Source of the DNA: Bradyrhizobium vignae | GTDB lineage: Bacteria > Pseudomonadota > Alphaproteobacteria > Rhizobiales > Xanthobacteraceae | Direction: 5' to 3' | Length of the DNA: 64,000 nucleotides | NCBI RefSeq assembly: GCF_004114425.1 | Contig: NZ_RDQF01000027.1 | Span: forward strand, 1-64,000 | In this document: piece after piece, positions 59,118-64,000 of the stretch | Numbering within the stretch: the first letter of the stretch is position 1 | Layout: each line of letters opens with the position of its first letter | Notes under the pieces: model-generated | What the model was told of the DNA's origin: nothing | The model's input: the letters and a program-made list of their open reading frames with translations, nothing else | Databases searched by the model: none | Position numbers and translations under genes: made by a program

Positions 59118-62100
59118 CTAATGCTGCGATTCGAGAGCGAGCTCCGGCACGTCGTGCGCCGGCGTCGGTTCAACCGATGCGGACTCCGGAGCGCTGGTCT
59201 CTTGCGCAGCGTGTCCATCGCTACAATCAGGATGAATTCTGAACCAGGCGACATACAGCGCCGGCAGGAACAGCAGCGTCAGCAGCGTGCCGACGATGAT
59301 GCCGCCCATCATGGCATAGGCCATCGGGCCCCAGAAAATCTCGCGCGCGATCGGAATCAGCGCGAGGCTCGCGGCGGCGGCTGTGAGCAGGATGGGCCGC
59401 ATGCGATGCTCGGTTGCTTCCACCACCGCATCCCAGGCGGGTCTGCCCTCCTTTTTGAGATCCTCGATCTGCACGATCAGGATCACGGAGTTGCGGACCA
59501 GGATGCCGATCAGGGCCAGCACGCCGAGAATGGCGACGAAACCCAGCGGCGCGCCGCTTGGCAGCATCGCCATGACGACGCCGATCAGCGCGAGGGGAGC
59601 GACCGCGAACACCAGGAACAGGCGCGAGAAGCTCTGCAGCTGCACCATCAGCACAGTGGCCATGACGAACAGCATCAGCGGTACCACCGCGATGATCGGC
59701 CCCTGGCTCTTGGCGCTCTCCTCCACCGAGCCACCGATCTTAATCGCGTAGCCCGCGGGCAACTGCTTGGCAAATTCCGCCACCTTCGGCGCGAGCTGGT
59801 CGACCACCGTCTTGGGCTGAACGTTGCCGACCACGGCGGCCTTCAGGGTGATCGTCGGGATCCTGGCGCGGCGCCAGATCGTGGGCTGCTCCAGCTCGTA
59901 GCGCAGATTGGCGACGGCCCCGAGCGGCACCGATTTGCCGCCGAGCCCGGTCAGTTGCAGGTCACGCAACGTGTCGATCGAGGCGCGCTCCGGCGCGGTC
60001 GCACGTCCCGTGACGTTGACGAGATAAATGCTGTCGCGCACCTGTGTGATCGCCGAGCCCTGAAGCACCGAGTTCAGGGTGGTGGCGATGTCTTCCGAGG
60101 TCACGCCGAGCTGGCGCGCCTTGTCCTGGAGCACATCGACCTTGACGACGCGCGCCGGCTCCATCCAGTCGAACACCACGTTGCCGAGATCAGGACTGCT
60201 GCGGATGACGGCGGCAAGCTTCTGCGAGAGGTCACGGACTTTGGCGATGTCGGGGCCGCTCAGGCGGTATTGCACCGGACGTCCGACGGGAGGGCCGACC
60301 TCGAGCAGCTTGACGTAGGTGTCGGTGCCCGGGAACGTCTTCCGCAAGTAATCCTCGAACTGCGACTTGAGCTTGTCGCGTGCGGCGATGCCGCCCTTGG
60401 TCACGATCACTTGCTGGCCGAACCAGGTGTTGGCGGTCTGCACGTCGAACGACAGCACGAAGCGCGGCGCGCCGGTGCCGACATAGGTGGACCAGTGCTC
60501 GACCGAATCGTTGCCTTGCAGCTGCTCGCGCTCGAAGCGCGCCATCTGAGTGTTGGTCTCGGTGATCGAAGCATTCTGCGGCAGGTTCCAGTCGATCACG
60601 AGCTCGGCACGGTCGGAGGAGGGGAAGAACTGCTGCTGCACGAACTGCAAGCCGAACAAGGCGAGCAGGAAGGCGCCGGCGGTCACGGCGACGGTGCTCC
60701 AGCGATGATGCATGCAGAACAGCAGGAGGCGCGCGAACATCTGCGCGACGCGGCCCTTCTGCTCGTGATGTCCCTTCATCTTCGCGGGCAGAATGGTGAC
60801 GCCGAGCAGCGGCGTGAACAAGACGGCGACGATCCACGAGACGATCAACGACACCGCGATCACCACGAACAGCGTGAAGGTGAACTCGCCGGCATTGCTG
60901 CTGTTGAGCCCGATCGGGATGAAGCCGGCCACGGTGACCAGCGTTCCCGTCAGCATCGGGAACGCCGTTGAGGTATAGACGTGGGTCGCCGCCTTCTCGA
61001 GGGGGTCGCCGATCTCCAGCCGCGCCACCATCATTTCGACCGCGATCATGGCATCGTCGACCAAGAGGCCGAGCGCGATGATCAGGGCTCCCAGCGAAAT
61101 GCGTTGCAGCGAGATGCCGCAATAGGCCATCACGACGAAGGTGATCGCAAGCACGAGCGGAATGGCAATGGCCACCACGAGGCCCGCCCGCATGCCGAGG
61201 CTCAGGAAGCTGATGCCGAGCACTATGATCACGGCCTCGAACAGCGCTTCGGTGAAGCCGGAAACGGCATGTTCGACAACGACGGGCTGGTCGGCAACGA
61301 GGTGGACGCCAACGCCGATCGGCAGGTCGGCGATGATTCCGCTCATCTCCTTCTTCAGCGCCTCGCCGAACTGGAGCAGATTGGCACCGGACTTCATGCC
61401 GATCGCGAGCGCGATGGCGGGCTGACCGTTGTATCGGAACAGGGTCGACGGCGGATCGGCGTAGCCGCGCGTGATGGTCGCAACATCGGTCAGCGGGAAG
61501 AAGCGGTCGTTGATGCGCAGATTGACCGCCTTCAGGCTGGCTTCCGAGGTGAACTGACCGTTGACGCGAACGCTGATCCGCTCCGGCCCTTCCTGGAACA
61601 CGCCGGAGGGCGCCACCGCGTTCTGGCCCTGGAGCGAGTTCATGATGGCGTGAACGTCGAGGCCGAGGGCCGCGACCTTGCGGGTGGAGAATTCGAGGTA
61701 GATGACCTCGTCCTGCGCGCCGAGAATATCGACCTTGCCGACATCGGGCACCGTGAGCACCTTGGCCCTGATATCCTCGACCTGATCGCGGAGCTGCCGC
61801 TGGCTGAGGCCGTCGCTGGTGAAGGCATAGACGTTGCCGAAGACGTCGCCGAAGCGATCGTTGAAGCCGGGTCCGATCACGCCTTGCGGGAAATCGCCCT
61901 TGATGTCAGCGATCATGTTGCGGACGCGCAGCCAGGTCGGCTTGACGTCGGCCGCCTTGGTTGAATCGCGCAAGTAGACGAAGACGGTGGTCTGGCCCGC
62001 GACCGTCACGCTCTTGGTGTAGTCGAGCGATTCGAGCTCCTCGAGCTTCTTCTCGATCCGGTCGGTGACCTGACGCGTCATCTCCTCGGGCGAAGCCCCC

Positions 62101-62264
62101 GGCCACTGCGCCCCGATCACCATGGTCTTGATGGTGAAGTCAGGGTCCTCCTGTCGCCCCAGCTGAAGATAGGCAAACAGGCCGGCCGCCATGAAGGCGA
62201 TCATGAAATACCAGACGAGCGAGCGATGGCCGAGCGCCCAGTCGGAGAGGTTGAACGACTTCAT
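59118..62264 (-). CDS. RND-family efflux permease (HAE1/MexB-like or metal/solvent type)
   Basis: A 1048-residue resistance-nodulation-division pump subunit with 12 membrane spans and two large periplasmic loops. It begins MKSFNLSDWALGHRSLVWYFMIAFMAAGLFAYLQLGRQEDPDFTIKTM, close to the AcrB-like group of short RND pumps, and contains LGIPLVL-type motif IALPLVLAITFVVMAYCGISLQRISLGALIIALGLLVDDAMIAVEMM (with proton-relay aspartates in VDDAM) and the repeat-half FVAILGVLALIGILVRNSVILIVQIEDLKKEG. Its ATG overlaps the preceding adaptor stop (ATGA). Two adaptors precede it, so the pump may assemble with two different adaptor types. The substrate range is unknown. Confidence 0.94.
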   Translation of the reverse strand: MKSFNLSDWALGHRSLVWYFMIAFMAAGLFAYLQLGRQEDPDFTIKTMVIGAQWPGASPEEMTRQVTDRIEKKLEELESLDYTKSVTVAGQTTVFVYLRDSTKAADVKPTWLRVRNMIADIKGDFPQGVIGPGFNDRFGDVFGNVYAFTSDGLSQRQLRDQVEDIRAKVLTVPDVGKVDILGAQDEVIYLEFSTRKVAALGLDVHAIMNSLQGQNAVAPSGVFQEGPERISVRVNGQFTSEASLKAVNLRINDRFFPLTDVATITRGYADPPSTLFRYNGQPAIALAIGMKSGANLLQFGEALKKEMSGIIADLPIGVGVHLVADQPVVVEHAVSGFTEALFEAVIIVLGISFLSLGMRAGLVVAIAIPLVLAITFVVMAYCGISLQRISLGALIIALGLLVDDAMIAVEMMVARLEIGDPLEKAATHVYTSTAFPMLTGTLVTVAGFIPIGLNSSNAGEFTFTLFVVIAVSLIVSWIVAVLFTPLLGVTILPAKMKGHHEQKGRVAQMFARLLLFCMHHRWSTVAVTAGAFLLALFGLQFVQQQFFPSSDRAELVIDWNLPQNASITETNTQMARFEREQLQGNDSVEHWSTYVGTGAPRFVLSFDVQTANTWFGQQVIVTKGGIAARDKLKSQFEDYLRKTFPGTDTYVKLLEVGPPVGRPVQYRLSGPDIAKVRDLSQKLAAVIRSSPDLGNVVFDWMEPARVVKVDVLQDKARQLGVTSEDIATTLNSVLQGSAITQVRDSIYLVNVTGRATAPERASIDTLRDLQLTGLGGKSVPLGAVANLRYELEQPTIWRRARIPTITLKAAVVGNVQPKTVVDQLAPKVAEFAKQLPAGYAIKIGGSVEESAKSQGPIIAVVPLMLFVMATVLMVQLQSFSRLFLVFAVAPLALIGVVMAMLPSGAPLGFVAILGVLALIGILVRNSVILIVQIEDLKKEGRPAWDAVVEATEHRMRPILLTAAAASLALIPIAREIFWGPMAYAMMGGIIVGTLLTLLFLPALYVAWFRIHPDCSDGHAAQETSAPESASVEPTPAHDVPELALESQH

Positions 62265-63337
62265 GGCTCTTGATCCTGTTCGATGCGGACGTGCTGTCCG
62301 GGCTTGAGGCTGTGAATTCCGGCGGTGACGACGCGGGCGCCTGCGGCAAGCCCGCTGGTGACGCGGATGCCCGCCGGTTCGGCGACGCCATCGATCTTTT
62401 GCAGCGAGACGGTGCCGGCGGCTTGATCGACCACCCAGACGAAATTGGCGCCGTCCTTGGCGAGCACCGCTGATGCGGGCAGGCGCAAGACCTCGCCCTG
62501 GTCCTTGCCGAGCTTTGCCGTGACGGTCGCGCCGAGACGGAAGCCCTCGGGCGGATTGTCGAGCGCAATCCGGATACGTCGCAGCCGCGTCAGTGCGTCC
62601 GCTTGCGGCGCGACTTCACGGACCCTGCCCTCGACCTGAACAGCGGGAAGGAGCTGCAGGCTGACGGTGAACGGCAGACCAACTTCGAGCGGCACAGGCA
62701 GATCCTCCCCGATATCGACGACCGCCTCGCGAATGTCCGGCCGCGCAACCGTCACCACGGTTTGGCCGGGCGAAACCACCTGGCCCACTTCCGCGCCAAC
62801 GGCGGTGACGACGCCGCCGAAATCCGCCTTGATCTGGGCATAGCCGAGTTGCTCGATTGCCTTGGTCAGGCTCGCCTGCTCCTGCGCGACGCTCGCTTCG
62901 GCACCGGCGCGCGCCTGCTCGGCATTGTCGAGTGTCTGTTTCGTGGTCGCGTCGCTGGTGATCAGCGTCCGTTGCCGCGCCTCCGTCGCCTTGGCCGTCG
63001 CAAGCTGCGCCTCGGCCTTCGCAAGCTGGGCTTTGGCCGCGCGAACGGAGAGATCGAGTGCAGTGGGATCGATCGTGCCGATGATTTGGCCTTTGCTGAC
63101 GATGTCGCCAACGTCGACCGGACGCGAAGTCAGCCGTCCGAGCACGCGAAAGCCAAGGTTGGTCTTGTAGCGCGGCTCGACGACGCCCACGGCAATCGTG
63201 CTGTCACCGCTGTTCGGCTTGGCCACCAGTGAGAGCACAGGGCGCACCGGCTCCGGCGCGTTCGCCTCCTGCTGGCACCCTGTCAGCAACGAGGCCGCCG
63301 CGAGCGTGCCGGCAATCATCATGACCTGTCGCTTCAT
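62261..63337 (-). CDS. RND periplasmic adaptor (membrane fusion) lipoprotein
   Basis: A 358-residue adaptor. The signal ends in a lipobox LLTGCQ, so it is lipid-anchored. The lipoyl-like halves are GRLTSRPVDVGDIVSKGQIIGTID and ADFGGVVTAVGAEVGQVVSPGQTVVTVA, flanking an alpha-helical hairpin (about 90-165, RAAKAQLAKAEAQLATAKATEARQRTLI and ARAGAEASVAQEQASL). Beta-barrel and membrane-proximal parts follow. Its start and stop overlap the neighbouring genes by four bases each (ATGA), showing a tight operon of two adaptors and one permease. Confidence 0.93.
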   Translation of the reverse strand: MKRQVMMIAGTLAAASLLTGCQQEANAPEPVRPVLSLVAKPNSGDSTIAVGVVEPRYKTNLGFRVLGRLTSRPVDVGDIVSKGQIIGTIDPTALDLSVRAAKAQLAKAEAQLATAKATEARQRTLITSDATTKQTLDNAEQARAGAEASVAQEQASLTKAIEQLGYAQIKADFGGVVTAVGAEVGQVVSPGQTVVTVARPDIREAVVDIGEDLPVPLEVGLPFTVSLQLLPAVQVEGRVREVAPQADALTRLRRIRIALDNPPEGFRLGATVTAKLGKDQGEVLRLPASAVLAKDGANFVWVVDQAAGTVSLQKIDGVAEPAGIRVTSGLAAGARVVTAGIHSLKPGQHVRIEQDQEP

Positions 63338-64000
63338 GACCGGCCTCCTTCCTCAGCGACCGACTGGCCGACACTCAAAAGCTTGCCGCCTTCGACAACG
63401 ACGCGCTCGCCGGGCTCGAGGCCTGCCTTGATCAGTACCTGTCCGGCCTCATAGGCGCCGACCGTGACCGGCTTCAGCGAGGCCGTCTGCGTCCTGGGAT
63501 CGACGGTCCAGACGGCGGCTTTCCTGCCCGCAGCCATCAGTGCGCTCCACGGCAGGGCGATCTCGCTCTGAGGCTTCGCCTTGACCGTTCCGGCGACGGC
63601 GCTGCCCAGCGTCATCGCGGCGGGCGGATTTTCGATGGACACCTTGACGCGGATCGTGGAGCTCTTCGCATCGATAACAGGTGAAATCTCTCCCACCTCG
63701 CCCGTTGCAGTCACGCCGGGATCGGAGACCAGCGCCAGGGTGACGCGGCGGCTGTCGGTCTGGCCAAGGAAGGCGGATTCATAGACCTCGAAGACGGCAT
63801 CACGCTCTCCGTCCTGCGCGAGCGAGAACACGGGTTGCGCGGCCGGCACGACCTGGCCGACCTCGAGATTTCGCGCGGTCACGACGCCGTCGGCTTCGGC
63901 GCGAAGCACGGTATAGCCGAGCGCATCCTGCGAGGTGCCGAGCTGCGCCCGGGCAGCTTCCAGCACGCCCTCCGCCGTTCGCAGGCCCTCCTGGGCCTGG
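63334..64000 (-). CDS. RND periplasmic adaptor, C-terminal part (runs off the window)
   Basis: The 3' 222 codons of a second adaptor; the frame is open to the end of the window and the true start lies beyond. Visible are the end of the helical hairpin (QAQEGLRTAEGVLEAARAQLG), the second lipoyl half VLRAEADGVVTARNLEVGQVVPAAQPVFSLA, the beta-barrel (RVTLALVSDPGVTATGEVGEISPVID) and the membrane-proximal end AGLEPGERVVVEGGKLLSVGQSV. Its stop overlaps the start of the next adaptor. Confidence 0.92.
   Translation of the reverse strand, partial: QAQEGLRTAEGVLEAARAQLGTSQDALGYTVLRAEADGVVTARNLEVGQVVPAAQPVFSLAQDGERDAVFEVYESAFLGQTDSRRVTLALVSDPGVTATGEVGEISPVIDAKSSTIRVKVSIENPPAAMTLGSAVAGTVKAKPQSEIALPWSALMAAGRKAAVWTVDPRTQTASLKPVTVGAYEAGQVLIKAGLEPGERVVVEGGKLLSVGQSVAEEGGRS

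Overview
The window reads as a GC-rich alphaproteobacterial chromosome, most likely a Bradyrhizobium or close relative. The reasons are the GC-rich codon use in all long genes, the FixJ and FixK type regulators, an IalB-family protein, a DUF3551 protein, and the many TTGA-N6-TCAA operators expected of a FixK/FNR regulon. No rRNA, tRNA, CRISPR array, insertion sequence or phage gene was recognised.

Region 1 (1-21150) looks like an amino-acid or peptide catabolic island. It starts with the end of an MFS carrier. A minus-strand array follows: a dual-ATPase/binding-protein/two-permease peptide-type ABC transporter, a threonine synthase family enzyme, a two-domain GNAT, a D-serine dehydratase/D-threonine aldolase family PLP enzyme, an aldehyde dehydrogenase and an FAD amine/amino-acid oxidase. 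A second part holds a paralogous FAD oxidase, an Lrp/AsnC regulator, a class III aminotransferase, a HAD hydrolase, a cupin, a 2-hydroxyacid dehydrogenase and a second two-domain GNAT. The likely job is import and oxidative or transaminating breakdown of unusual (perhaps D- or hydroxy-) amino acids; the substrate cannot be read from the sequence.

Region 2 (21300-58100) is different in kind. I find twelve FNR/FixK-like palindromes here, nearly all 60-115 bp upstream of start codons, and saw none in region 1. The downstream genes form a low-oxygen or energy-stress set: a CoA-transferase pair with a MaoC hydratase; secreted and cytosolic alpha/beta hydrolases, one with two hydrolase domains; a DUF3141 (PHA-synthase-like)-pta-ackA-fabI operon; a DUF3300/DUF2950 operon whose DUF3300 protein carries an endosialidase-type S74 chaperone domain; DUF2092 with a small secreted protein and a sensor kinase; an HlyD membrane-fusion pair; PPK2 polyphosphate kinase; an Orn/Lys/Arg decarboxylase with an AspT-type exchanger; DUF1275 with SulP; a K+ channel; and an AI-2E family permease. 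A Crp/Fnr-type regulator, a FixJ-type regulator and a broken receiver protein lie in the same block and are plausible controllers.

Region 3 (58375-64000) has two small genes with a terminator and an RND efflux operon with two adaptors; the first adaptor runs off the window.

The window also shows decay and duplication: C-terminal relics of a GNAT (21.3 kb), a FabI-like reductase (23.6 kb), an AspT exchanger (52.5 kb) and possibly an FAD oxidase (7.7 kb), two frameshifted genes (34.9 and 40.4 kb), and a receiver domain with an in-frame TGA (54.16 kb). Start codons were chosen by Shine-Dalgarno match, family N-termini and operator position; where they differ from the longest frame this is stated.
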